Positions 33,938-41,254 of a DNA stretch of 41,254 bases are shown one piece after another. Source of the DNA: CAZOAR01 sp964577985 (GTDB lineage Bacteria > Gemmatimonadota > CAZMKB01 > CAZNLH01). The stretch's first letter is position 1, and the number at the start of each line of letters is the position of its first letter. Both the position numbers and the translations under genes were made by a program. Under the pieces are notes generated by a model. The model was not told where the DNA came from. It made no database searches and was given only the letters and a program-made list of their open reading frames with translations. The stretch spans positions 1-41,254 of the forward strand of contig CAZOAR010000023.1 of NCBI GenBank assembly GCA_964577985.1, read 5' to 3'.

Positions 33938-33966
33938 ATTCTATCCGCTTCGTGCTCCTGTGTCAA
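33938..33966 (-). promoter_or_regulatory. Sigma-70-type promoter for the amidohydrolase operon
   Basis: On the minus strand, TTGACA (33961-33966), 17 nt, then TAGAAT (33938-33943). The predicted start is near 33931, about 71 nt before the TTG start. Confidence 0.65.
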
Positions 33967-34086
33967 AGGGAATTTTCGTGGGGCAAACGCTTGCCTTTCG
34001 CCGCTTAAGTTGTTATCTATAGACGCGTCGCAGGCGGGCATACTGAGCTCGCTTCAGCATGCATCCACTTTTCATTTACACCTGAT

Positions 34087-34141
34087 TTGAGCGATTCTGT
34101 CGGGAAGAGATTCGTCAGGATCGACTGAGAGAATCGCTCAA
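34087..34141 (+). repeat. 12-bp perfect inverted repeat in the leader of the phosphodiesterase gene
   Basis: TTGAGCGATTCT at 34087-34098 pairs with AGAATCGCTCAA at 34130-34141. A further 4-bp pairing (34099-34102 with 34122-34125) lies inside the 31-nt loop. No T-run follows. It ends 40 nt before the ATG at 34182 and could be an RNA hairpin or an operator. A weak promoter candidate lies upstream (TTGCCT at 33991-33996, 17 nt, TATCTA). Confidence 0.6.
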
Positions 34142-34181
34142 CTCTGGTTACAATCAGCCTGTCAGCAATAGAGGAGTCACG

Positions 34182-35537
34182 ATGGGATTATTCGATCGAT
34201 TCAAGAAGGGGAAGAAGGTCGTAGTGATCGGCCTGGATGGAACACCTCATTCACTGGTAACGAAGTTCATGGACGAGGGGCTGATGCCGAACTTCAGGAA
34301 ACTGACGCAGAAGGGGTCTTTCAGCCCGCTCTTCTCGGTGCTTCCAACGGTTTCCTGCGTAGCATGGTCATCGTTCATGACCGGCAAGAATCCTGCTAAA
34401 CACAACATATTCGGTTTCCTCGATCGAAACGCGGGGAGTTATAATCCCTACGTGCCCAATTCGAAGAACATGAAGGCGAGAACACTATGGGATCACCTGA
34501 GCGCGGAAGACAAACGTGTAGTGGTCATGGGTGTGCCCGTCACGTATCCCCCGAAGGCGGTCAACGGAACACTCATCTCCGGCTTTCTCGCGCCTGATCT
34601 CGCGAAAGCCACATACCCGGAGGCACTGGGAGAAGAACTCAAGTCGACTAACGAGTATCTACTCGACATCGATCCCTGGAAGGCGAGGGAAGATGTCGAC
34701 AGTGTCGCACCGCAGGTCATGGATGTCTTCAGAAAGCGGCGCGACACCCTCCGAAAATTCATGCGGAACATGGAGTGGGATTTTTTCATGACCCACTTCA
34801 TGGAGACCGATCGACTTCATCATTTTCTCTGGGAACATATGGAAGAGGGAATCGAGCCCTACTGCCAGCAGTTCAGGGATTTCTACAGAGAAGTAGATGA
34901 GTTCCTGGGTGAGCTCGATCACGAACTGGAAGAAAAGGCAACGCTCATCATCCTCTCTGATCACGGCTTCTGCACACTCAAGCGTGAGGTCTACGTCAAT
35001 CACTGGCTCGTTGAGAAGGGATACCTGCACTTCAAGAGTGATGATCCGAAGGGTATACAGGATATAGATGCCGAAAAGACGAGTGCCTACAGCCTGGATC
35101 CCGGCAGGATATACATCAATCTCAACGGGAGAGAGCCCCTCGGGACGGTGAATCCGGGGACTGAGTATCAGGCGTTGAGGGACAAGCTGGTAAATGAGAT
35201 CGCGACTCTCAAAGACCCGGAGACCGGTGAAGAGATGCTCGACGGGGTAAAGACAAAAGACGATCTCTTTTCGGGCCCTAGTTTTGACATAGCCCCTGAC
35301 ATCATCATGGTGCCGAAACGGGGCTACGATCTGAAGGGATCGGTCAACAGGAAGACCCTGACCGACAAGGGTCCTATCGTGGGGATGCACACGCTCGACG
35401 ACGCGATGTTGTATATCCGGGGAGAGGAGATCAGGCGCTCTGACATCGGCATCACGGACGTCATGCCCACAATCCTCCACCTGATGGGGAGCGAGATCCC
35501 TCCGGATCTTGACGGCAGAACTGTCCTCGAGGCATAG
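34182..35537 (+). CDS. Type I phosphodiesterase / nucleotide pyrophosphatase-family protein (alkaline phosphatase superfamily)
   Basis: A 451-aa cytoplasmic protein with no signal peptide. The ATG at 34182 has GAGGAG at 34171-34176. Alkaline-phosphatase-superfamily features are clear: VVVIGLDG with metal Asp19, LPTVSCVAWSSFMTG with a candidate nucleophile Ser58, METDRLHHFLW, ILSDHGF and the late GMHT His. These residues would form the two-zinc site. The family includes nucleotide pyrophosphatases, phosphonoacetate hydrolases and phosphoglycerol transferases; length and context do not choose among them. The gene is convergent with a second superfamily member (35655-37646), leaving a 117-nt gap with no clear terminator. 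Confidence 0.82.
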   Translation: MGLFDRFKKGKKVVVIGLDGTPHSLVTKFMDEGLMPNFRKLTQKGSFSPLFSVLPTVSCVAWSSFMTGKNPAKHNIFGFLDRNAGSYNPYVPNSKNMKARTLWDHLSAEDKRVVVMGVPVTYPPKAVNGTLISGFLAPDLAKATYPEALGEELKSTNEYLLDIDPWKAREDVDSVAPQVMDVFRKRRDTLRKFMRNMEWDFFMTHFMETDRLHHFLWEHMEEGIEPYCQQFRDFYREVDEFLGELDHELEEKATLIILSDHGFCTLKREVYVNHWLVEKGYLHFKSDDPKGIQDIDAEKTSAYSLDPGRIYINLNGREPLGTVNPGTEYQALRDKLVNEIATLKDPETGEEMLDGVKTKDDLFSGPSFDIAPDIIMVPKRGYDLKGSVNRKTLTDKGPIVGMHTLDDAMLYIRGEEIRRSDIGITDVMPTILHLMGSEIPPDLDGRTVLEA

Positions 35538-35654
35538 TCGGCAGGATAAGAGAGCTCCCGAGTTACAGGGGTGCTTTCCTTGACGCCAGGCATGATGGTC
35601 CACATCGGGAGGGAGATCGATCGAAGCGAACCCTGGCACGACGACGACTCTTGT

Positions 35655-37646
35655 CTACCGAACATAGCCGAGTGCGCGAAGAGCGTTTTCTGTCTCTCTG
35701 TCGATGTTTTCTGCGCCAGGAGAATCGGGAGATGATTGAGTCTTTACAAGCTCTAGCAACTCACTCTTCATGCTCGCGGCCAGCTCCGGCCTCTCATGCG
35801 CCATGTCCCGCTCCTCAGCAGGATCTTCTTCCCGGTTTATGAGCTGTCCCCATCCACCTGCCGGGGAGTAGACGTATTTCCACTTCATAGTCACAAGCGA
35901 CCAGACCCTCAATTCCTGTGTTTCAGAGGCCGTAGCCTCTGAATAGCCCGTCCTGTCCGGCAGATTCCTCGAACCGTCCATGAAAGGAAGAAGGCTCATC
36001 CCCTGCATCTCCTTTGGTCCTTCTATTCCCAGGTAGTCGAGAATTGTAGGCATTATATCGATGCTTTCGCTCAGGCCATCCACCACTCTCCCACCGGACA
36101 ATCGGCCTGGACGATAAAAAATCAGAGGTATCCTTATCGAGGGATTGTTCACGACACCTCCATGTCCCCAGAAGTCGTTTTCGGCAAAGGATTCACCATG
36201 ATCGGCGGTCAGAACGATCAAAGTCTTCCCGTCCAGGTTGAGATGCGCCAGGGCCTCTCTCAGATTCCCGATCTGACGGTCGGTGTAGGAAATCTCCCCC
36301 ATATAGTGAAGCTTCACATTTTCAACGAACCTCTTTGTCAGATTCTGCCGGTCTATCAGTGTAGTGACTGTGATTTCACCATCAAGGTCGGCGTCGGGCT
36401 CGCTCTGGTACATAGTATCATATGGCTTGACGGGATTCCATGGTCCATGGGGATCGAAGTAATGGATCCAGAGGAAGAACGGGGCCTCTCCGTGTCGCTC
36501 CAGCCAGGTCACCGCGCTGTCAGTGGTCTCCCCGGCCCGCCGCTGGAGATAATCTTCCTCAAAGTATCCTGCGTGAGAGAGTATCCTGTAGAAGAGCGAC
36601 CGATCGAGGAACATGGAGATGAAAGAGAGATGCAGCCGATCGAAGTTTCCGTCATACGTGTCGAACCCCTGGTCGAGACCGAAACGATCGTCCAGGATGA
36701 ACGCGCTTACAAACGCCGCTGTCTGATAGCCATTGCCCCTCAAGGCCTCGGCGAGCGTGTTGAGGGACTGGCTCGCGACGTAGCCCTTGTTCGTCCTGAC
36801 ACCATGGTAGATCGGGTATGTCGCGGTCATTATCGATGTGTGAGACGGAAGAGTCAATGGACATTGTGAGATGCATCCTTTGAACCTGACACCCTCCTCC
36901 GCAATTTCGTCGATGGTCGGTGTCTGGATTCTGGAGTTGCCGTAACAACCTATGTAGTCCGCACGCTGAGTGTCGATGGTTATGAGAATGATGTTGTCTT
37001 TATCCGCAGCATCCGCGAGACCGGTTGATGGACCCCGGTCGGCACTCTTCCGCTCGCCCGGGAAATCGCCCAGGAGGGCGATAGAACCCACGCACGTCAG
37101 GAAGAAGGATATAAAGAGGATCCCTAGTGCCAGCCTCTTTCGCCTGGACAGTATCATCAGCAGAAGACGATTCCAGGCAAGGAAGAGGATCAGGACGACC
37201 ATGGAAATGAGAAGCAGCGACGGCCAGCCGAGCAGGGAGATAAGCGCCCCTTTCTGTCCGTGCCTGTAGAGCCAGCCCACGGAGAATATGGAGAGCACGA
37301 GTCCCGAACCAAAACTGAGGCCGCTGAAGAGAGAGTATCCGTCGGCCCCCGCCCTTTCCGGAGATACCTTCAGGATATAACGCAGGAGCAGCAGAGCCGC
37401 CACCGCGGCTCCAATGCCTATCAGAGCGTACATGGCCGAGGGGAGGGCAAGATACAGGAGGTAATATGAAGGGACCCTGGATTGTTTCGACATCTGCCAT
37501 GGCCATATCAGGAGCATCTCCAGGGCACCAGCCGCTATGCCAGAACCGATGCCCGGGACGAGAAACAGATAGAGCTGATCTCCGAAGGAACACTCCGATA
37601 TCTCCTCTTTTCCAACCAGGATGTCGCGTACTTTTCCGGTCCACAT
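35655..37646 (-). CDS. Membrane-anchored sulfatase-like hydrolase/transferase with Thr at the catalytic position
   Basis: A 663-aa protein. About five hydrophobic helices (residues 24-192) precede a large sulfatase-type domain (about 215-640), probably periplasmic. Metal-site motifs are present: ITIDTQRADYIGCYG, LTADHGES and WGHGG. The catalytic motif reads CPLTLPSHTSIM, with Thr near residue 265 where true sulfatases have Cys or Ser converted to formylglycine. Thr nucleophiles are typical of lipid phosphoethanolamine or phosphoglycerol transferases such as EptA and LtaS. The most likely role is therefore a phosphotransferase or hydrolase in the envelope rather than a sulfatase. The ATG at 37646 has a GGAG site 7 nt upstream. 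It is divergent from the GH43-like gene. Confidence 0.82.
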   Translation of the reverse strand: MWTGKVRDILVGKEEISECSFGDQLYLFLVPGIGSGIAAGALEMLLIWPWQMSKQSRVPSYYLLYLALPSAMYALIGIGAAVAALLLLRYILKVSPERAGADGYSLFSGLSFGSGLVLSIFSVGWLYRHGQKGALISLLGWPSLLLISMVVLILFLAWNRLLLMILSRRKRLALGILFISFFLTCVGSIALLGDFPGERKSADRGPSTGLADAADKDNIILITIDTQRADYIGCYGNSRIQTPTIDEIAEEGVRFKGCISQCPLTLPSHTSIMTATYPIYHGVRTNKGYVASQSLNTLAEALRGNGYQTAAFVSAFILDDRFGLDQGFDTYDGNFDRLHLSFISMFLDRSLFYRILSHAGYFEEDYLQRRAGETTDSAVTWLERHGEAPFFLWIHYFDPHGPWNPVKPYDTMYQSEPDADLDGEITVTTLIDRQNLTKRFVENVKLHYMGEISYTDRQIGNLREALAHLNLDGKTLIVLTADHGESFAENDFWGHGGVVNNPSIRIPLIFYRPGRLSGGRVVDGLSESIDIMPTILDYLGIEGPKEMQGMSLLPFMDGSRNLPDRTGYSEATASETQELRVWSLVTMKWKYVYSPAGGWGQLINREEDPAEERDMAHERPELAASMKSELLELVKTQSSPDSPGAENIDRETENALRALGYVR

Positions 37647-37661
37647 TTCATATCTCCCGCA

Positions 37662-37690
37662 TAGACAAGTGCATGAATCAAGTATATATT
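37662..37690 (+). promoter_or_regulatory. Sigma-70-type promoter for the GH43-like gene
   Basis: TAGACA at 37662-37667, 17 nt, TATATT at 37685-37690. The predicted start is near 37697, about 57 nt before the TTG start. It overlaps the divergent promoter on the other strand. Confidence 0.55.
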
Positions 37691-37714
37691 AGCGTATGCA
37701 CGGCAAATAATCAA
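37686..37714 (-). promoter_or_regulatory. Sigma-70-type promoter for the sulfatase-like gene
   Basis: On the minus strand, TTGATT (37709-37714), 17 nt, TAATAT (37686-37691). The predicted start is near 37679. Its -10 overlaps that of the opposite promoter, so the two may compete. Confidence 0.5.
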
Positions 37715-37753
37715 CTTAGATGGGAAGACCGTTTCGCCGTCGGGGAGGCTTGA

Positions 37754-38617
37754 TTGTCGGGAAACAGAGCTTTTGTCATGTCCTATTTCAGGACCAGGAA
37801 AGAGGCCCTGCACGTTGCGATAAGCCACGACGGTTACGACTGGAGCGCCCTGAACAGAAACAGGCCGATTCTGTCGAGCACTCTTGGAACCCGGACGATG
37901 AGAGACCCGTTCATCTTCAGAGACAGGGACGATCGCTTCCATCTCCTCGCCACAGACGGCTGGACCAGTCAGTACATCATTCACGCGATCTCGGAGGACT
38001 TGATCAGATGGGAGAAGATGTCCGCCGTACCTGTTATGGTTGGAGTGGCGGGCGCGCGCAACAGCTGGGCGCCCGAGGCATTTTATGACGCAGAGGAACG
38101 TATCTACCGCGTCATCTGGTCATCTTCCGTGCTGCCTGACGAGCCCGGCGACGCGCGGGATCACAGGATATGGTCCGCTCCAACCGAAGATTTCATTACC
38201 TTCGGCCCACCGGAACTCTTCTTCGATCCCGGATTCAGCGCGATAGACGCCACGGTCTTCAGGAAGGATGATCTCTACTTGATGGCCTTCAAGGACGAGC
38301 GTGGATCGAACAAGCCGGACACCATGCATAAAGCCATCAGGCTGTGTGAATCGCGCGGTGATTGTCGGAGCTTCGGCACTGTCTCCGGCATCGTCACTCC
38401 CCCACTCACCGAGGGCCCTATCCTTTTCAGGTGCCACGGAAGGTGGATGCTCTTCTATGACTGTTTTATGGCGGGACAGTGGGGCGCGTCGGTGAGCGTG
38501 GATCTGGTGAACTGGGTCGATGTCACGAGAGGCGTGAGATTCCCCACAGGTCCCAGACATGGTTCGGTACTGGAGGTTGAGTACGCTGTTATCGACCGTC
38601 TCGAGAGACTGTTGTAA
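37754..38617 (+). CDS. GH43-like five-bladed propeller glycosidase, TTG start
   Basis: A 287-aa protein with no signal peptide. The TTG at 37754 is supported by GGAGG at 37744-37748, 5 nt upstream; the first in-frame ATG is at 37778. Family patterns include RTMRDPFIFRD, NSWAPEAFYD, FSAIDATVFRKDD and the TEGPILFR segment with the expected catalytic Glu. The N-terminal Asp that usually acts as the base in GH43 is not obvious, so it could be a divergent family member or a phosphorylase-like propeller (GH130 relatives). GH43 enzymes act on arabinose- or xylose-containing glycans. It lies 78 nt upstream of glpD on the same strand, and they may be co-transcribed. Confidence 0.72.
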   Translation: MSGNRAFVMSYFRTRKEALHVAISHDGYDWSALNRNRPILSSTLGTRTMRDPFIFRDRDDRFHLLATDGWTSQYIIHAISEDLIRWEKMSAVPVMVGVAGARNSWAPEAFYDAEERIYRVIWSSSVLPDEPGDARDHRIWSAPTEDFITFGPPELFFDPGFSAIDATVFRKDDLYLMAFKDERGSNKPDTMHKAIRLCESRGDCRSFGTVSGIVTPPLTEGPILFRCHGRWMLFYDCFMAGQWGASVSVDLVNWVDVTRGVRFPTGPRHGSVLEVEYAVIDRLERLL

Positions 38618-38695
38618 CCTGTTTTCGGAACAAGTCTTGCTAATCAGATCCTATACGGGTGTTGATCCGAGTTCATATCAGGTAGGTGGTAAGGG

Positions 38696-40381
38696 ATGAA
38701 AAGAGAACCGGACGCTTTGGCAGACAGGATGTTCGATCTCCTTGTCATAGGGGGTGGGATAGGCGGCGCCATGACCGCGTGGGATGCTTCCCTCAGGGGA
38801 CTATCCGTCGCCCTGATCGAGCGCGGCGATTTTGGTCACGCAACCTCGTCCGCGTCTTCGAAGGTAATACACGGAGGGATCCGGTTTCTCCAGAAGCTGC
38901 AGCTCAATCGCGTCAGGGAGGCTCTCCATGAACGAATGATCTTCCAGAGAATCGCGCCGCACAACGTCCACCCCAGACCATTTCTGATACCCACCTTCGG
39001 CCACGCCCTGAGAGGAAAAGAGATCCTCGCCTCCGGCATGGCGCTGTATGAGCTCCTCGGCCTGGACGAACGCAGATTTCACGACCCTGGCAAACGAATT
39101 CCTTTCTTCAGGATGCTGTCGAGAGACGCGACTCTCGAGATGGAGCCAGGCCTGCCGACGGCCGGCCTGACCGGCGCCGTGGAGTATTACGAATATCACA
39201 TGCATAACTCCGAGCGCATGACGCTGTCGGTCATCGAGGCGTCCGAGAGGGAAGGCTGTCGTGTCATGAACTATGTCGAGTGCACGGGTTTGCTCTCTGA
39301 AGGTGACACAGTAACAGGCATCACGGCGAGAGATCTCCTCTCCGGAGAAACACTCAAGGCCCGGGCGAGGGTCGTGGCCAATGTGAGCGGCCCATGGGCG
39401 TTCGAGGTCCTCGACTCGCTGAGCGGGTCATCCTCGGCGCGCACGCGGTTCGGGATGTCGAAGGGCGTTCACATAGTCACGAGACCTCTTACGAGGAGCA
39501 GGGCAGTGGCGCTCGCGACGAAGCATAAGATCGAATCCGTACTCACCAGGGGAGGCCGCCACTTCTTCATCATCCCGTGGCGCGGGCATTCGCTTATCGG
39601 CACAACGAACGTCCCCCATGAGGGGAGGCCCGGAGAACTGAGGGTCACCGAAAAGGACCTCGTCGATTTTATCGAAGAGATAAACCAGGCTTACCCCGCG
39701 GCCTCATTGAAGAGAAGCGACATCGACTATTTCTTCGGGGGTCTCTACCCCCTCGTAGACAAGGTTGTACAATCCGAGGTGTATCAGGGCTCGGGGAAGC
39801 ACAGGATCTATGACCACCAAAAGAAGGACGGGCTGGGAGGACTCATTACCGGGATCGCCGCCAAGTACACAACCTCGAGGATCATGGCCGTAAAGATAGT
39901 AGACCTCGCCTTTCACAAACTGAACCAGACCCCACCACCGACCATGACGGAGATCAAGCCCCTGCCCGGTGGCGCGATAGCGTCTTTTCCTGAATATCTC
40001 AGGAGCGCCGTGGATGATATGTCCGGCGTCGTGGATGAAAAGGTAGCCGCCGAACTCGTCATGAACCATGGTACTCGGTACAGCGACGTCATCGAGTTGT
40101 GCGGTGAGAATCCCGCTCTCGGGAAATCTCTGTCAGATGTGGCTCCAACCGCCGCCGCGGAGGTTCTCTACGCGGTGAGGCATGAAATGGCCGTGAAGCT
40201 CGACGATGTCGTCTTTCGACGAACCGGACTCGGGACCATCGGCCATCCGGGTGACGCCGCGGTTTCACAGGCTGCGGGGATCATGGCGGCAGAACTCGGC
40301 TGGAACGAGAAGAGAGTGAGAGAAGAAATAGATCAGGTTAACGCTCACTACACCACTGCGGGAGAGAGCAAAGAGGGATAG
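38696..40381 (+). CDS. glpD: Aerobic-type glycerol-3-phosphate dehydrogenase (FAD-dependent)
   Basis: A 561-aa protein, the usual GlpD size. The N-terminal Rossmann motif LLVIGGGIGGAMTAWDA (about 14-30) binds FAD, followed by SSASSKVIHGGIRFLQ, a signature of GlpD and related enzymes. The C-terminal DAO_C helical domain follows (about 420-550). GlpD oxidises glycerol-3-phosphate to dihydroxyacetone phosphate and passes electrons to quinone at the inner membrane. The ATG at 38696 has AAGGG just upstream. No glpK, glpF or glpR is nearby, so it stands outside the usual glp operon. It is convergent with the small outer-membrane protein, 7 nt apart. Confidence 0.9.
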   Translation: MKREPDALADRMFDLLVIGGGIGGAMTAWDASLRGLSVALIERGDFGHATSSASSKVIHGGIRFLQKLQLNRVREALHERMIFQRIAPHNVHPRPFLIPTFGHALRGKEILASGMALYELLGLDERRFHDPGKRIPFFRMLSRDATLEMEPGLPTAGLTGAVEYYEYHMHNSERMTLSVIEASEREGCRVMNYVECTGLLSEGDTVTGITARDLLSGETLKARARVVANVSGPWAFEVLDSLSGSSSARTRFGMSKGVHIVTRPLTRSRAVALATKHKIESVLTRGGRHFFIIPWRGHSLIGTTNVPHEGRPGELRVTEKDLVDFIEEINQAYPAASLKRSDIDYFFGGLYPLVDKVVQSEVYQGSGKHRIYDHQKKDGLGGLITGIAAKYTTSRIMAVKIVDLAFHKLNQTPPPTMTEIKPLPGGAIASFPEYLRSAVDDMSGVVDEKVAAELVMNHGTRYSDVIELCGENPALGKSLSDVAPTAAAEVLYAVRHEMAVKLDDVVFRRTGLGTIGHPGDAAVSQAAGIMAAELGWNEKRVREEIDQVNAHYTTAGESKEG

Positions 40382-40388
40382 CGGCCGG

Positions 40389-40913
40389 CTACCTCCGCGA
40401 GCCGCCGAATGTGAAATTAAGGCCTGCCACCAGGCGGAACAGCCTCTCGCCCTCGATAAAAGTCCACCGCCCCTCCAGATAAGGCTGAGTAGACGAGTGC
40501 CGCAGCCTCACTACCATGCCGAGGAGCAGATTGCCGCCGGTCTTGAAGTCATGCTCCCCATTGCCCCGGAAGTCCCTGTTGGCAAAGGCAAGCCCTCCCC
40601 CATAGTATGCCCCGCCACGCTCCTGGATTGCCGTGTCCAGGTTGATCTGCCAGTCTTTTCTTCCTTCCACGAAGAAAAGGTCTGAGCTCGTTATCAGTTG
40701 AAGGGCTCCGCCGGGGCGAGCGGGGAATCTCAATTGCCCTCCCACACTCCATACATCGACTTCGAAGTCATAACCGGCCCGGATACCGAGCTGGTCCGAC
40801 GAGCGTGACGCATTCCCTGACATACCCGGACGAAAGGCATTCGCCGCGCTCGCGGACACCAGCAGGATTGTCAGAAACATAACGCCGGCCATAAGCGTGG
40901 ATTTTCTCGCCAT
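40389..40913 (-). CDS. Small outer-membrane beta-barrel protein
   Basis: A 174-aa exported protein. The signal peptide ends ANA (cleavage after about residue 26). The mature part has short amphipathic strands with aromatic ends: LGIRAGYDFEVD, VWSVGGQLRFP, GAYYGGGLAFANR, GGNLLLGMVVRLR and LVAGLNFTFGG. This fits an eight-stranded barrel. AAGGAG precedes the ATG at 40913. I do not recognise a specific family. A role in envelope stability or adhesion is possible but unsupported. It lies convergent with glpD. Confidence 0.68.
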   Translation of the reverse strand: MARKSTLMAGVMFLTILLVSASAANAFRPGMSGNASRSSDQLGIRAGYDFEVDVWSVGGQLRFPARPGGALQLITSSDLFFVEGRKDWQINLDTAIQERGGAYYGGGLAFANRDFRGNGEHDFKTGGNLLLGMVVRLRHSSTQPYLEGRWTFIEGERLFRLVAGLNFTFGGSRR

Positions 40914-41130
40914 TCACCTTCTCCTTCGCTTGTCGGGTCCAGGGCCACTGACACGGGCATGGCGGGAGCCTCACCCGGACAACCATGACTGCTCTTCAGA
41001 CCATGCAGCACAACTCGGCAGAACTGGCGTTGCCGACGCATCTCGCCGGCATTCAGGTACAGTCACCTTTGTTACCTACTAACGTCAGCGAGTAAAGTTC
41101 CCGTGATCATGCCTGAGTCCATGCCCCTCC

Positions 41131-41203
41131 GCTTTACATGCCATGCCCGCCTCACACTCTTTCCCGCTCCACATGTCATTCCCGCCTCACATGTCATTCC
41201 CGC
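41131..41203. repeat. Degenerate 17-20-nt tandem repeat
   Basis: Four imperfect units end in CCCGC: 41131-41150, 41151-41167, 41168-41185 and 41186-41203. The last two (CACATGTCATTCCCGC core) are nearly identical. The final unit runs into the palindromic element, so the array may have arisen by partial duplication of its end. Confidence 0.6.
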
Positions 41204-41254
41204 TTGTCGGGAATCCCATCGTACAATAAGGCCGATTCCGGACAAGCCGGAATG
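41192..41254 (+). repeat. 66-bp palindromic dispersed repeat (copy 2, cut by the window end)
   Basis: It begins TGTCATTCC and should end about 3 nt beyond the window. It contains two perfect 19-nt hairpins, 41196-41214 and 41235-41253, with 7-bp stems and 5-nt loops (CTTGT and ACAAG), separated by 20 nt, the same geometry as copy 1 (24035-24100). Confidence 0.75.

Larger units (their letters stand above)
40914..41254. other. Intergenic region with repeats, no gene
   Basis: No gene is visible in this 341-nt stretch. Near its end are a short degenerate tandem repeat (41131-41203) and the second palindromic element (41192-41254). The minus strand should carry the promoter of the small outer-membrane protein, but no strong -35/-10 pair was found. 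Confidence 0.55.

Noticed and set aside
33981..34000. Second GEMM aptamer (GGGCAAAC similarity)
   Set aside because: The ACGCAAAGC block and the 3' core are absent; only a short chance match is seen.
34659..35639. 326-aa open frame antisense to the phosphodiesterase gene
   Set aside because: It is fully opposite a protein with conserved metal-site motifs; no family features are visible.
41131..41254. CRISPR array
   Set aside because: Units are 17-20 nt without unique spacers of fixed size, and no cas genes are nearby.

Overview
This window looks like a chromosomal segment of an uncultured, moderately GC-rich, Gram-negative-type (diderm) bacterium. Outer-membrane features support this: a TonB-dependent receptor, a BamA-like barrel, several lipoproteins and a small beta-barrel protein. 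Several genes start with GTG or TTG behind good Shine-Dalgarno sites. At least eight intergenic regions carry sigma-70-type promoters (TTGACA-like, about 17 nt, TATAAT-like). An FCB-superphylum or related candidate phylum would fit, but no phylogenetic marker is present, so this is an inference. There are no tRNAs, rRNAs, CRISPR arrays, transposases or phage genes.

Layout. 1-2406 (+): a cyclic di-GMP-I (GEMM-I) riboswitch merged with an intrinsic terminator, then a lipoprotein and a TPR/HD-GYP phosphodiesterase. 2441-5063 (-): two paralogous geranylgeranyl-reductase-like flavoproteins. 5320-10084 (-): a tight operon of a GH3/NagZ-like enzyme, a sodium:solute symporter and a MATE exporter. 10255-13143 (+): a peptidase-MA / TolB-propeller / BamA-barrel fusion. 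13203-16600: divergent GT39-like transferase versus methyltransferase + GT2, probably polyprenyl-phosphate-sugar glycosylation. 16721-18244 (+): a histidine-ammonia-lyase-family enzyme with Ala-Cys-Gly in place of Ala-Ser-Gly. 18499-21579 (+): a large secreted propeller-like protein. 21736-22464 (-): an RsuA/RluB pseudouridine synthase. 22635-23975 (+): TrkA. 24385-29373 (+): a three-gene operon of TonB-dependent receptor, NHL-repeat protein and PD40 lipoprotein. 29396-30958 (-): a membrane GAF-GGDEF diguanylate cyclase. 31241-33860 (-): two exported amidohydrolases. 34182-37646: convergent alkaline-phosphatase-superfamily enzymes (type I phosphodiesterase; membrane sulfatase-like protein). 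37754-40381 (+): a GH43-like protein and GlpD. 40389-40913 (-): a small outer-membrane protein. 40914-41254: repeats.

Two themes stand out. First, the window contains all three parts of c-di-GMP signalling: a diguanylate cyclase, an HD-GYP phosphodiesterase, and an RNA sensor placed so that c-di-GMP should switch on the operon encoding the phosphodiesterase. That is a possible negative-feedback loop. Second, several gene sets suggest cell-surface scavenging and envelope remodelling, notably the receptor/NHL/PD40 operon, whose receptor carries an EF-hand-like loop near its C-terminus. A 66-bp palindromic repeat with complementary hairpin loops occurs twice, in opposite orientation, about 17 kb apart.
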